The notes: generated from the sequence alone by a model not told the origin. DNA of 64,000 bases from Tessaracoccus defluvii (GCF_014489575.1 NZ_CP060789.1:1736001-1800000), one strand, 5' to 3'; positions 1-9,002 are shown, counted from the stretch's first letter. Translations and numbers: made by a program.

Positions 1-355
1 CGACCCCCGCCCGGTTCGCAGCCGCCCGCGACCTGGCCGACAGGGCCGCCAGTTCCTGCGCGCCCTCAGTGACGGCGAGCGCCAACACCTTGGTCCGGTC
101 GGCATGCGGGAAGGCAAGCCCTCCGGAGACCCCCACCTCGAACGACTCAACCCCGCGCGCCGCGGCCTTCAAGTTCCCTTCGAGCCCTTCCCGGGCGGAG
201 TCGGGAACGTTGGCCATGAAGGCCGTGGTCAGATGCCACGCATCGGGTGGGACCCAGCGCAGGCCCGACTCACCGTCCCGTCGAGACTCGAGGAGCTCAT
301 CCAACTCGCGGACCACTCGTTCACCCGGCAGCACCGCCACGAACATTCTCGCCAT
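1..355 (-). CDS. thpR: RNA 2',3'-cyclic phosphodiesterase (ThpR/LigT family), C-terminus beyond window
   Basis: The protein begins MARMFVAVLPGERVV, typical of the 2H phosphoesterase ThpR (LigT) that opens 2',3'-cyclic phosphate RNA ends. The first catalytic H-x-T motif is visible as WHLT with His41 and Thr43. The second motif should lie beyond the window edge, since only 118 codons are present. The start at 355 is preferred over the ATG at 346 because TAGCCT lies exactly 6 nt upstream (362-367), the leaderless pattern seen throughout this window. It is divergent from the beta-glucoside operon. Family assignment is fairly sure; the cellular role is inferred. Confidence 0.8.
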   Translation of the reverse strand, partial: MARMFVAVLPGERVVRELDELLESRRDGESGLRWVPPDAWHLTTAFMANVPDSAREGLEGNLKAAARGVESFEVGVSGGLAFPHADRTKVLALAVTEGAQELAALSARSRAAANRAGV

Positions 356-434
356 ATCCGGAGGCTACCGTCCGGCGCGGGACTCGCCCACAACAAGGGA
401 AAGGTCTCGGAAACATAACAATCCGCGACTTCAT

Positions 435-446
435 GAGAGCGCTCTC
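435..446. promoter_or_regulatory. LacI-family operator 1, GAGAGCGCTCTC
   Basis: A perfect 12-bp palindrome with the central CG and GCGCTC core of CelR/CebR-type LacI operators. It sits immediately upstream of the -35 box of the beta-glucoside operon. An identical copy lies 57 bp downstream. The likely ligand-responsive repressor is encoded at the end of the operon (5252-6304). Confidence 0.8.
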
Positions 447-475
447 TTGACATGGCATGAAATGCGATCTAGGTT
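447..475 (+). promoter_or_regulatory. Sigma-70-type promoter of the beta-glucoside operon
   Basis: TTGACA (447-452) and TAGGTT (470-475) are separated by 17 nt. The promoter lies between the two identical GAGAGCGCTCTC palindromes, so repressor bound at both sites would flank or loop it. The -35 match is a perfect consensus. This is the best promoter in the window. Confidence 0.75.
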
Positions 476-491
476 TCACTGCATACCTCGT

Positions 492-503
492 GAGAGCGCT
501 CTC
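492..503. promoter_or_regulatory. LacI-family operator 2, GAGAGCGCTCTC
   Basis: Second copy of the 12-bp palindrome, located 16 nt after the -10 box and 18 nt before the ribosome-binding site of the binding-protein gene. It would overlap the initially transcribed region. The 57-bp centre-to-centre distance is about five to six helical turns, compatible with same-face binding of two dimers or one tetramer. Confidence 0.8.
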
Positions 504-532
504 TCGCGGGCAAGCCACACAAAGGAGTGACA

Positions 533-1894
533 GTGATTCCCATCCGACGCAGTGTGTACGGCGGCATCGCCGCCGTCGCCTCCCTCGCCCTGCTTGCGGG
601 TTGCTCGACCACCGGAACGCCGGGGTCGTCCTCGACCCCGACCACCGGTGGCAGCAGCAGCTCGTCCGCCCCGGCGCCGGCCGAGACCGTCGAGCTGACG
701 GTCACCACGTTCGGCACCATGGGCCTCGACGGTCTCTACGCGCAGTACGAGGCCGACAACCCGGGCATCAAGATCAAGGCCACCAACATCGACACGGGCG
801 GTAACGCCCTGGTCGATTGGCAGACCAAGCAGGCAGCCGGCGCGGGCCTCCCCGATGTCCAGGCCGTCGAGGAAGGCTGGCTCGGCAAGGTCATGAGCGT
901 GTCCGACACGTTCACCGATCTCCGCGATCACGGCGCCGACGACATCGCGGACCGCTGGGTCGATTGGAAGGTCGGTCAGGCCACCGACGCGAACGGCCGC
1001 ATCATCGGCTACGGCACCGACATCGGCCCGCAGGGCATCTGCTTCAACGGCAAGCTGCTCGAGGCCGCCGGCATGCCCGGCGATCGTGAGGGCTTCGCCG
1101 ATCTCCTCGGCGGCGACAACGCCTCGTGGGAGAAGTTCTTCGAGGTCGGCAAGCAGTACAAGGCCAAGACCGGCAAGGCGTGGTACGACCAGTCCGGCTT
1201 CGTCTGGAACTCGATGGTCAACCAGTTCGACGAGGGCTACTACAAGAAGGACGGCAGCCTCAACGTCAAGGACAACCAGGCCCTCAAGGACAAGTGGATG
1301 CTGCTCGCCGACGGCGCGGTGTCCGGCCTGTCCTCCAACCAGACCCAGTGGGATTGGGGCGGCGGCAAGGCGTTCGTTGACGGCTCCTTCGCCACCTTCG
1401 TCTGCCCCGGCTGGATGCTCGGCGTGGTCAAGGGCCAGGTCGAGGCAGGCGGCGGGGATGCAGCCACGGGCTGGGACTTCGCCGATGTCTACCCGGGTGG
1501 CGCTGCGAACTGGGGCGGCTCCTTCCTGACGGTCCCCACCTCCTCTGAGCACCCGGCCGAGGCCGCCGCCCTGGCCACCTGGCTCACCGACAAGCAGCAG
1601 CAGGTCGCCTCCTTCCAGGCCGCCGGAGCCTTCCCCAGCGTCATCGAGGCACAGTCCGATCCCGGCGTCACCGGCCCGAGCGATCTGACCCAGTTCTTCA
1701 ACGACGCGCCGCTCGGCGAGATCCTGGCCAAGCGCGCCGACGGCGTCGTGGCCCAGTTCAAGGGTCCGGACGACTCGGTCATCCAGGAGCAGGTCTTCGG
1801 CCCCTCCGTCCAGCTGCTCGATTCGGGCAAGGCTGACGGCGCGGCGGCGTGGGACAACGCGATGAAGCTGCTCGACACGGTGGTCGCCAGCTGA
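533..1894 (+). CDS. ABC sugar transporter, extracellular solute-binding lipoprotein
   Basis: Family 1 extracellular solute-binding protein, 453 aa, that captures an oligosaccharide, probably a beta-glucoside or cellobiose given the GH1 enzyme in the operon. The N-terminus carries a lipoprotein signal with lipobox LLAGC, followed by a Ser/Thr/Pro-rich tether. GTG at 533 is chosen because AAAGGAG (521-527) lies 5 nt upstream; the earlier GTG at 527 would overlap this Shine-Dalgarno. It is first in the operon, ahead of the two permeases. No ATPase subunit is encoded nearby, so a shared MsiK-type ATPase elsewhere is likely. The substrate is an inference. Confidence 0.9.
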   Translation: MIPIRRSVYGGIAAVASLALLAGCSTTGTPGSSSTPTTGGSSSSSAPAPAETVELTVTTFGTMGLDGLYAQYEADNPGIKIKATNIDTGGNALVDWQTKQAAGAGLPDVQAVEEGWLGKVMSVSDTFTDLRDHGADDIADRWVDWKVGQATDANGRIIGYGTDIGPQGICFNGKLLEAAGMPGDREGFADLLGGDNASWEKFFEVGKQYKAKTGKAWYDQSGFVWNSMVNQFDEGYYKKDGSLNVKDNQALKDKWMLLADGAVSGLSSNQTQWDWGGGKAFVDGSFATFVCPGWMLGVVKGQVEAGGGDAATGWDFADVYPGGAANWGGSFLTVPTSSEHPAEAAALATWLTDKQQQVASFQAAGAFPSVIEAQSDPGVTGPSDLTQFFNDAPLGEILAKRADGVVAQFKGPDDSVIQEQVFGPSVQLLDSGKADGAAAWDNAMKLLDTVVAS

Positions 1895-1918
1895 CCTGAC
1901 GACCCGTCACTCCTCCAA

Positions 1919-1954
1919 CCGGCGGGCCCTTGTGGCGACACGGGGGCCCGCCGG
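1919..1954 (+). promoter_or_regulatory. Intercistronic GC-rich stem-loop
   Basis: Perfect 11-bp inverted repeat (1919-1929 with 1944-1954) around a 14-nt loop, between the binding-protein and permease genes. There is no T-tract. In other ABC sugar operons such hairpins protect the upstream message or partly attenuate downstream transcription, giving more binding protein than permease. That role is inferred here. Confidence 0.65.
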
Positions 1955-1990
1955 TCCCATCCCCGGCAACCATCGACGAAAGCCTGGTCA

Positions 1991-3007
1991 ATGTTCGAGC
2001 ATCGCGCCGCAGCGGAGGCGAAGCCCGCCGTGTCGTGGCGGACCCGCCTCAGCAAGTGGGACATCAAGTACTCCCCCTACGCCTATGTGGCCCCCTTCTT
2101 CCTCCTCTTTGGCCTGGTCGGCCTGTTCCCGCTCGTCTATACATTCGTGGTCTCCCTCAACAACTGGAATCTGTTGACGGGTCCCGGTGATTGGGTGGGG
2201 TTCGCGAACTTTGCGCGCGAATTGTCCGATCCCCTGTTCTGGAATTCGCTGTTCAACACATTCAGCATCTTCATTCTGTCGTCGGTGCCGCAGATCATCG
2301 TCGCGATCGGCCTGGCCGCAATGCTCGACCAGAACCTGCGGGCCAAGACGTTCTGGCGGCTGTCGGTGATCCTCCCCTACGTCGTGACGCCGGTGGCCGT
2401 CGCCCTGATCTTCTCCAACATCTTCGGCGAGAAGTACGGCCTCGTGAACAACGTCCTGACCTCGATGGGGCTGGATCCGGTCTTCTGGAAGACGGAGCGG
2501 TTCCCCAGTCACGTCGCCCTGGCGACCATGGTCAACTGGCGCTGGACCGGCTACAACGCGCTGATCCTGCTGGCCGCCATGCAGGCCGTCCCCCGCGACA
2601 TCTACGAGTCGGCCGCCATCGACGGCGCCACCGCCACCCGCCGCTTCTTCTCGATCACCATCCCCAGCATCCGCCCGACCATCATCTTCGTGATCATCAC
2701 GTCGACCATCGGCGGTCTCCAGATCTTCACCGAACCCAAGCTCTTCAACGCGGCCAGCTCCGTGCCGGGCGGTCCGCAGCGCGAGTACCAGACGACGGTG
2801 CTCTACCTGTGGGACCTCGCGTTCAACAGACAGCAGTTCGGCCGGGCGGCCGCCGTCGCCTGGATCCTGTTCCTCCTCATCGTGGCCATCGGCGTCCTGA
2901 ACTATCTGCTGGCCCGCACGATCTCCACCACCGAATCCAAGGCTGACAAGGTCCGACGCAAGCACCGTAAGGCCGACATCGAAGCAATCCTGAGGGCAGA
3001 CGCATGA
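1991..3007 (+). CDS. ABC sugar transporter permease (MalF/UgpA type)
   Basis: Inner-membrane permease of 338 aa with six predicted helices beginning around residue 25. The EAA loop is near residues 200-220 (ESAAIDGATATRRFF), which contacts the ATPase. The N-terminus is longer than average, with a charged cytoplasmic stretch. The stop overlaps the next permease start by 4 nt (ATGA), so the two are translationally coupled. It pairs with the permease at 3004-3855 to form the channel for the binding protein upstream. Confidence 0.9.
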   Translation: MFEHRAAAEAKPAVSWRTRLSKWDIKYSPYAYVAPFFLLFGLVGLFPLVYTFVVSLNNWNLLTGPGDWVGFANFARELSDPLFWNSLFNTFSIFILSSVPQIIVAIGLAAMLDQNLRAKTFWRLSVILPYVVTPVAVALIFSNIFGEKYGLVNNVLTSMGLDPVFWKTERFPSHVALATMVNWRWTGYNALILLAAMQAVPRDIYESAAIDGATATRRFFSITIPSIRPTIIFVIITSTIGGLQIFTEPKLFNAASSVPGGPQREYQTTVLYLWDLAFNRQQFGRAAAVAWILFLLIVAIGVLNYLLARTISTTESKADKVRRKHRKADIEAILRADA

Positions 3008-3855
3008 GCAGCAGGTCCCGTCGCGGCGCAGGCATGGGGATCAACGCGAGCCCCCGCTGGTACGTGTACGCCATCATCCTCGCGTTCGTCCTGGGCGGCG
3101 CCTACCCGTTGTGGTGGTCGTTCATCATCGGCTCGAGCGACAAGAGCGCGCTGACCTCCACCTTCCCTCCGCTTCTTCCTGGGGGCCAGTTCTGGGCCAA
3201 CGCCGCCCAGGTCTTCGACACCATCGACTTCTGGAAGGCGCTGGGCAACTCCGTCATCGTTGCCTCCGTCATCACCTGCTCCGTGGTCTTCTTCTCGACG
3301 CTGGCCGGCTACGCGTTCGCGAAGCTGCGGTTCCGCGGCCGTGAGGGCCTCATGGTCGCCGTCATCGCCACGATGGCCGTCCCCACCCAGCTGGGCATCA
3401 TCCCTCTGTTCATGATGATGAAGCAGTTCGGCTGGACCGGCTCCCTCGGCGCCGTCATCGTCCCGACGCTGGTGACCGCCTTCGGCGTGTTCTTCATGCG
3501 CCAGTACCTGGTCGATGTCATCCCCGACGAGCTCATCGAGGCCGCCCGCGTCGACGGCGCCTCCATGATCAGCACCTTCTTCAACGTCGGCATCCCGGCC
3601 GCACGGCCCGCCATGGGCATCCTGTCCATGTTCACCTTCATGACCGCCTGGACCGACTACCTGTGGCCGCTGCTGGTCGTGCCCCAGAACCCGACCCTGC
3701 AGGTGGCCCTCAGCCAGCTGCAGTCGGCCAAGTACGTGGACTACTCGGTCGTGCTCAACGGCGCCGTGCTCGCGACGCTGCCGCTGCTGGTCCTCTTCGT
3801 CATCGCGGGCAAGCAACTCGTTTCCGGAATCATGGCAGGGGCGGTGAAGGGCTGA
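3004..3855 (+). CDS. ABC sugar transporter permease (MalG/UgpE type)
   Basis: Second permease, 283 aa, six predicted helices. The EAA motif is seen around EAARVDGASMISTFF (about residues 180-194). It starts inside the stop of the first permease and its own stop shares one base with the beta-glucosidase ATG (TGATG), so the cassette is tightly coupled. This is the usual MalG-type partner and together with the upstream permease makes the transmembrane pore. Confidence 0.9.
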   Translation: MSSRSRRGAGMGINASPRWYVYAIILAFVLGGAYPLWWSFIIGSSDKSALTSTFPPLLPGGQFWANAAQVFDTIDFWKALGNSVIVASVITCSVVFFSTLAGYAFAKLRFRGREGLMVAVIATMAVPTQLGIIPLFMMMKQFGWTGSLGAVIVPTLVTAFGVFFMRQYLVDVIPDELIEAARVDGASMISTFFNVGIPAARPAMGILSMFTFMTAWTDYLWPLLVVPQNPTLQVALSQLQSAKYVDYSVVLNGAVLATLPLLVLFVIAGKQLVSGIMAGAVKG

Positions 3856-5255
3856 TGTTCACACATTTTCCCAAGAACTTTCTGTGGGGGGCGGCGACCG
3901 CCGCAGCCCAGGTGGAGGGCGCGGCCCACGTCGACGGCAAGGAGGACTCCGTCTGGGACGCCTTCGCACGGCAGCCCCTGGCCGTGGCAGGTGGCGACAC
4001 CCCTGAGATCGCTGCCGACCACTACAACCGGATGCCCGAGGACGTCGCCCTCATGAAGCGGCTCGGGCTCCAGGCGTACCGCTTCTCGACGAGCTGGGCG
4101 CGGGTCCGCCCCGGCGACCGCTACACCAATGAGAAGGGACTCGACTTCTACGACCGGCTGGTCGACGAGCTGCTCCGCGCCGACATCCTGCCCTGGCTGA
4201 CGCTCTACCACTGGGATCTACCCCAGGCGCTGCAGGAGCAGGGTGGGTGGGCGAACCGGGAGACGGCCGAGCGGTTCGTCCGTTACGCGGAGGACGTCTA
4301 CGGCCGCCTCGGCGACCGGGTCCGGCACTGGACCACGTTCAACGAGCCGCTGTGTTCCTCGCTCATCGGCTATGTCGGCGGAGAGCACGCCCCCGGCCTC
4401 AACGATCCGGCCGCCGGCCTGGCCGCGCTGCACCACCAGCACCTGGCCCACGGGCGCACAGTGTCGCGGCTCCGAGAGCTGGGCGGTGACGACCTGCAGC
4501 TCGGCATCACGCTGAACCTGACGAACGCCGTCCCGTTCGACCCTGCCGACCCGGCCGATCTCGATGCCGCCCGCCGGCTCGACGGGCTGTGGAACCGGAT
4601 GTATCTCGATCCGGTGCTGCTCGGCAGCTACCCGGAGGACGTGCTGGTCGACATCGCCGGTCACGGCTTCGCCGACGTCGTCCAGGACGGCGACCTGGCA
4701 GAGATCTTCCAGCCCATCGACTTCCTGGGCGTCAACCACTACCACGACGACTGCTTCAGTGCGCACCCCGCGCCCGAGACGGACCCGCCCGCACTGGTGC
4801 CGACCCCGAAGGCGAACCGCTCGTGGTTCGTCGGCTCAGAGTTCGTGTCCGGGCCGTCGCGGGGGCTCCCCCGCACGGGCATGGGATGGGAGGTGAACCC
4901 GGACGGGCTCCGGATCCTGCTGCACCGTCTGGTCGCCCAGTACCCGAACCTGCCTGCCCTCTACATCACCGAGAACGGCGCGGCGTACGACGACGTGCTG
5001 GTCGACGGGCGCGTCGACGACCACGACCGGTGGGACTACATCGAAGCCCATCTGGCGGCGGTCGGGCAGGCGATGGCAGAGGGGGTTCCGGTGCTCGGAT
5101 ACTTCGTCTGGTCGTTGCTCGACAACTTCGAGTGGGCCTGGGGGTATGGGAAGCGTTTCGGCATCGTTCACGTCGATTACGACACGCAGGTGCGCACCCC
5201 GAAGCTCAGTGCCGAGAACTATGCTGCTGTGATTGCCGAGGCGAGCGGCACATGA
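3855..5255 (+). CDS. bglB: GH1 beta-glucosidase
   Basis: Cytoplasmic glycoside hydrolase family 1 enzyme, 466 aa, the normal family length, that hydrolyses the imported beta-glucoside by a retaining mechanism. The acid/base Glu164 lies in TFNEP and the nucleophile Glu373 in YITENG. The family N-terminal signature FPKNFLWGAATAAAQ is also present. No signal peptide is seen, so hydrolysis follows transport. ATG 3855 overlaps the permease stop by 1 nt, and the stop overlaps the lacI-type gene by 4 nt. Substrate length (cellobiose or aryl glucoside) cannot be read from sequence. Confidence 0.93.
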   Translation: MFTHFPKNFLWGAATAAAQVEGAAHVDGKEDSVWDAFARQPLAVAGGDTPEIAADHYNRMPEDVALMKRLGLQAYRFSTSWARVRPGDRYTNEKGLDFYDRLVDELLRADILPWLTLYHWDLPQALQEQGGWANRETAERFVRYAEDVYGRLGDRVRHWTTFNEPLCSSLIGYVGGEHAPGLNDPAAGLAALHHQHLAHGRTVSRLRELGGDDLQLGITLNLTNAVPFDPADPADLDAARRLDGLWNRMYLDPVLLGSYPEDVLVDIAGHGFADVVQDGDLAEIFQPIDFLGVNHYHDDCFSAHPAPETDPPALVPTPKANRSWFVGSEFVSGPSRGLPRTGMGWEVNPDGLRILLHRLVAQYPNLPALYITENGAAYDDVLVDGRVDDHDRWDYIEAHLAAVGQAMAEGVPVLGYFVWSLLDNFEWAWGYGKRFGIVHVDYDTQVRTPKLSAENYAAVIAEASGT

Positions 5256-6304
5256 GTTCCGGGGCACCCTCCGGGCCGGAAGCAGGAGCGGAGCCCCGTC
5301 TGATGAGGAAGCGAATCCCGACCCTTGAGATGGTCGCGTCCCGCGCGGGCGTGTCGAGGGCGACGGTGTCGCGCGTCGTCAACGGGGTCTCCACGGTGGC
5401 TCCCGAGGCCGTCGAGCGCATCCAGCAGGCCATCGAGGAACTCAACTACGTGCCCAACCGGGCGGCCAGATCGCTGGCGTCCAACCGGACGGGCGCGGTC
5501 GCGCTGGTCGTGCCGGAGACGACGGTCAAGGTCTTCTCGGACCCGTTCTTCGGCTCGGTGGTCCAGGGCATCGCGATGGCGCTGGCCGAGACCGACTACA
5601 CGCTCAACATGATCATCGAGTCGGAGTCCAACGCGGGCAAGACGCGGCGCTACCTGATGGGCGGCAACGTCGACGGCGCACTGATCGTCTCGCATCACAC
5701 GGGCGACCGCTCCTATTCCGAACTGCTGGAGGCGCTGCCCATGGTGTTCGCCGGGCAGCCCATGGAGGATACGACCGGGGCCACGGCCATCGACGTCGAC
5801 AACGTCGACAGCGCGCGGGCCGCGGTCGACTACCTGATCGCGCACGGCCGGCGTCGCATCGCCACCATCACGGGCCCGACCGACATGCGCCCCGGCATCG
5901 ACCGCGCCGAGGGCTGGCGCCAGGCGCTCGAGGCCGCCGGGCTGGAGCCGGGGCCGCGGTTCGCCGGCGACTTCACCCTAGACGGCGGCGCCCGCGCCGC
6001 CCGGGAACTGATCGACTCCGGCGAGCCCTTCGACGCGATCTTCGCGGCGAACGACCTCATGGCGATGGGCGCCTACCCGGTGCTCCGCGAGGCCGGGTTG
6101 ACGATCCCCGATGACGTCGCCGTCATCGGCTTCGACGACTCCCCCGCCAGCCAGACGGCCGACCCGCCGCTCACGACCATGCGGCAGCCCATGATCGAAC
6201 TCGGCGCCCAGATGGCCCGGCAGCTGCTGCGGATGATGGACGGCGAGACCCCGCCGCAGCTGACGGTGCTGCGGGCGCACCTGATCGAGCGCGCCTCCGT
6301 CTGA
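5252..6304 (+). CDS. LacI-family transcriptional repressor of the beta-glucoside operon
   Basis: 350 aa. The N-terminal helix-turn-helix runs over about residues 23-45 (TLEMVASRAGVSRATVSRVV), followed by the hinge-helix segment and a periplasmic-binding-protein-like sugar-sensing domain. It is the last gene of the operon and overlaps the GH1 gene by 4 nt (ATGA), so it is probably autoregulated through the two GAGAGCGCTCTC sites at 435-446 and 492-503. By analogy with CelR/CebR the inducer would be a cellobiose-type sugar. The operator match is inferred from position and symmetry, not shown. Confidence 0.9.
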   Translation: MSSGAPSGPEAGAEPRLMRKRIPTLEMVASRAGVSRATVSRVVNGVSTVAPEAVERIQQAIEELNYVPNRAARSLASNRTGAVALVVPETTVKVFSDPFFGSVVQGIAMALAETDYTLNMIIESESNAGKTRRYLMGGNVDGALIVSHHTGDRSYSELLEALPMVFAGQPMEDTTGATAIDVDNVDSARAAVDYLIAHGRRRIATITGPTDMRPGIDRAEGWRQALEAAGLEPGPRFAGDFTLDGGARAARELIDSGEPFDAIFAANDLMAMGAYPVLREAGLTIPDDVAVIGFDDSPASQTADPPLTTMRQPMIELGAQMARQLLRMMDGETPPQLTVLRAHLIERASV

Positions 6305-6305
6305 G

Positions 6306-7640
6306 TCAGGCGTCGTCGTCGCGGACGGCCCCCGCCAGGGGGTCGATCCCGACGGGACGCAGCGCCGGGTCGTCGACGGCGAACGTGCGGATCGGTCCCG
6401 GCCCGGTCGCGCGCGTCTCGAAGCGGACGGTGACCCTCCCCAGCCCGGCGCCCCACACCCAGCCGCGGCCGTGCTCATCGTGCTCGACGTCCGCGCCCGG
6501 ATGGTAGGTGGTCCCGCCCCGCACGCCGCTGAGCTGCACGGGTTCCTGCCGGGTCGTCTCGACGCTGTCCTGCTCGGCGGGGTCGTCCCCGAAGAGCCGT
6601 TCCTGCGCTGACGTGGCGAAGTTGGACACTCCGATGCCGAGCAGCCGGACGCCGGGCCGCACGTCGACCTCCTCGAACAGGGCGAGGCCGGCGGCCGAGA
6701 TCTCCTCGACGTTGTCGGTCGCCCCGCCGAGGCGGCGGGCGATTGTGCGGGTGCTGAAGTCGGCGAAGCGCACCTTGAGCGTCACGGTCCTGGCGAAGTA
6801 CCCGGCCTTGGCGAGCCGTCCCGCCACCTGGGCGGCGTCGCGGCGCAGGATCTCCTGCAGCTGCGCCCTGTCGGTCAGGTCGACGGCGAACGTGTCCTCG
6901 GTGGAGATCGACTTCGGATCCCGTGACGCCTCAACGGGCCGGTCGTCCCTGCCGTGGGCGAGCGCGGACAGCGACTCCCCCGCCGCCACCCCCAACTCAC
7001 GGATCAGCTCGGCCCGGTCGACGCCGCGGAGATCCTCGACGGTGTAGAGCCCGACGGCGACGAGCCGCTGCTCGGTGGCGGGGCCGACCCCGGGGATGGC
7101 CCGCACCGGCATCGGCGAGATGAAGTCCAGTTCCTCGGCGGGGTCGAGGATCCGCACGCCGTCGGGTTTGGCGGCCTCGCTGGCGAGCTTGGCGAGAAAC
7201 TTGGCCGAGCCGATCCCCACGGAGGCCGTGAGCCCCTCCGTGCGGCGCGTCAACTCCTCCCGCAGCCAGTCGACGCGAGCAGCCAGGTCACCGTCGGCCC
7301 AGGGGGTGCCTGCGAGGTCGACGAACGCCTCGTCGAGGCTGAGCGGCTCCACGGCCGGGGAGATCTCCCGCAGCAGGCCCATGACGATCCGCGACGACTC
7401 GCGGTACGCGTCGAACCGGCCGCCGAGGAACGCGGCACCCGGCGCCCTCCGCCTGGCCTCCGCCCCGGACATGGCAGAACGCACCCCGAACGTCCGCGCC
7501 TCGTAGGAGGCGGTCGCGACGACGCCCCGTGGCCCGGCGCCGCCGACGACCACGGGACGGCCCCGCAGGGACGGCTTGTCGCGCTGCTCGACGGCCGCGA
7601 AGAAGGCGTCCATGTCGAGGTGCAGGATGCGACGGGCCAC
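6306..7640 (-). CDS. dinB: DNA polymerase IV (Y-family translesion polymerase)
   Basis: 444 aa. The N-terminus (HLDMDAFFAAVEQ) carries the first metal-binding Asp residues, and SLDEAF holds the second acidic pair. Palm, fingers and little-finger regions are all present. It bypasses DNA lesions at the replication fork. TAGGCT lies 7 nt before the GTG start (7648-7653), fitting a leaderless message. It converges with the lacI-type gene with 1 nt between the stops, and no terminator is visible. The repeat array and IS3 element lie just upstream. Confidence 0.93.
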   Translation of the reverse strand: MARRILHLDMDAFFAAVEQRDKPSLRGRPVVVGGAGPRGVVATASYEARTFGVRSAMSGAEARRRAPGAAFLGGRFDAYRESSRIVMGLLREISPAVEPLSLDEAFVDLAGTPWADGDLAARVDWLREELTRRTEGLTASVGIGSAKFLAKLASEAAKPDGVRILDPAEELDFISPMPVRAIPGVGPATEQRLVAVGLYTVEDLRGVDRAELIRELGVAAGESLSALAHGRDDRPVEASRDPKSISTEDTFAVDLTDRAQLQEILRRDAAQVAGRLAKAGYFARTVTLKVRFADFSTRTIARRLGGATDNVEEISAAGLALFEEVDVRPGVRLLGIGVSNFATSAQERLFGDDPAEQDSVETTRQEPVQLSGVRGGTTYHPGADVEHDEHGRGWVWGAGLGRVTVRFETRATGPGPIRTFAVDDPALRPVGIDPLAGAVRDDDA

Positions 7641-7708
7641 GCCGCCGAGCCTACAGTCGCCGTCGGAAGCAGGCAGGACACCGGGTGGCCGCGCCCCACG
7701 CTCCCCCT

Positions 7709-7800
7709 CGCAAAATCGGCCAGTGGCCCATTTGGACCGGTCCAGTTGAGAAAACGGGCCACTACCCCACCACGACCGACGCTCCCCATCGCAAGTGGAC
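7709..7800. repeat. Left copy of the noncoding ~80-bp repeat
   Basis: One unit with core from about 7715, homologous to the three units right of the IS element. It contains GGCCAGTGGCC dyad symmetry, the 12-bp palindrome TGGACCGGTCCA, and an AGTGGCCC/GGGCCACT inverted pair. The unit runs directly into the IS left end at 7801. No coding potential is evident. Confidence 0.8.
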
Positions 7801-7836
7801 TGCGGGATGAAATCCGGACCGCTTGATATTCATGTT

Positions 7837-8721
7837 TCAGGCTGCCTTGTTGGTTTCGTACCAGTCCTGCTCTGCTTCGTTCGGGGTACGATATTGAAGC
7901 GCGGAATGCAACCGTTTCTGATTGTAACGCAACTCGATGTAGCGTGCAATATCCCGGATAGCATGCCGCCGAGTCGGATACACGGTCCGATGAACCCGCT
8001 CCACTTTCAAGGTCGCGTTGAACGACTCCGCCCACGCATTGTCATAGCAGATACCAGTCCGTCCGACCGACCGAACAATCCCAGCCGCGCGCGTGAACTC
8101 GGCAAACTCGGCCGACATGTATTGAGTCCCGCGATCCGAATGGAAAATCGTCTCCCCGCTGCGGATATGGCCATTACTGATCGCCATGGCCAGGGCGTCG
8201 GTGACCAGCTCGGTTCGCATGTGCTCGGCCATCGCGTACCCGACGACCTTCTTCGTGCAGCAGTCCAGCACGGTGGCCAGATACACCCACCCCTGCCAGG
8301 TCGGGATGTAGGTGATGTCCCCGACCAGCTTCAGCCCGGGCTCGTCGGCGGTGAAGTCCCTGTTGACCAGATCCGGCAGATCCTTCGCGTCAGCCGGGAT
8401 CGTGGTCCTGGGCCCGCTGCGGCGCGGCTGACAAGCCACCAAGCCACGCTCGGCCATGATCGCACGCACCGTCTGCGGGTCACACGGCCTCCCGGCCCGC
8501 ACCAAGGCGGCATGGATCCGTCGGTAGCCGTAGGTGGCGTCGGAGTCGGCGAACAGGACCTCGATGATGTCGCCGAGCTCGTCGCGCCACCGCTGGGTCA
8601 CCGAGACCGGCCGGTTGAGCCACTCGTAGTAGCCGGCCCTCGACACCCTCGCCCACCGACACATGCTCCGGATCGAGTAGTTGCCTTCTTCGCTGTTGAT
8701 GAACGCGTACTTCGCGGTCAC
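7837..8721 (-). CDS. IS3-family transposase OrfB (DDE integrase domain)
   Basis: 294 aa. An N-terminal HTH_21-like region is followed by an rve integrase core. The catalytic triad is visible as Asp in VGDITYIP, Asp in FHSDRGTQY and Glu in NAWAESFNATLK. It begins with GTG overlapping the orfA stop (GTGA at 8718-8721). A fused OrfAB made by -1 frameshifting would be the active transposase in this family. Reading frame and DDE residues are intact. Confidence 0.93.
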   Translation of the reverse strand: MTAKYAFINSEEGNYSIRSMCRWARVSRAGYYEWLNRPVSVTQRWRDELGDIIEVLFADSDATYGYRRIHAALVRAGRPCDPQTVRAIMAERGLVACQPRRSGPRTTIPADAKDLPDLVNRDFTADEPGLKLVGDITYIPTWQGWVYLATVLDCCTKKVVGYAMAEHMRTELVTDALAMAISNGHIRSGETIFHSDRGTQYMSAEFAEFTRAAGIVRSVGRTGICYDNAWAESFNATLKVERVHRTVYPTRRHAIRDIARYIELRYNQKRLHSALQYRTPNEAEQDWYETNKAA

Positions 8722-9002
8722 CGGAACTCTTTGGCGAAGAAGGCCGCCGCTTTTCCCAGGAACTCCCGCTCGGCCTTCAACTCACGGACCTCCTTACGCA
8801 ACCGTGCCAGTTCAGCACGCTCCGGTTCGCTGATCTCCGGTAACTCATCCGGGTGGTCCCGCCGATACGCATTCACCCAATTCCTGAGTGTTTCCGAGCC
8901 GATACCATGATCACGCGCGACCTCGGCAACAGTCCGCGACGACTCAATCACCGCACGAACCGCCTCCGCCTTGAATTCCGGGCTGAACTTCTTCCGGGTC
9001 AT
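8718..9002 (-). CDS. IS3-family transposase OrfA (helix-turn-helix)
   Basis: 94 aa. It begins MTRKKFSPEFKAEAV, then a helix-turn-helix (TVAEVARDHGIGSETLRNW) and a leucine-zipper-like C-terminus (ELARLRKEVRELKAE). It binds the IS ends. It overlaps orfB by 4 nt, where programmed frameshifting to OrfAB is expected near CCAAAGAG. The frameshift site is an inference. Confidence 0.92.
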   Translation of the reverse strand: MTRKKFSPEFKAEAVRAVIESSRTVAEVARDHGIGSETLRNWVNAYRRDHPDELPEISEPERAELARLRKEVRELKAEREFLGKAAAFFAKEFR

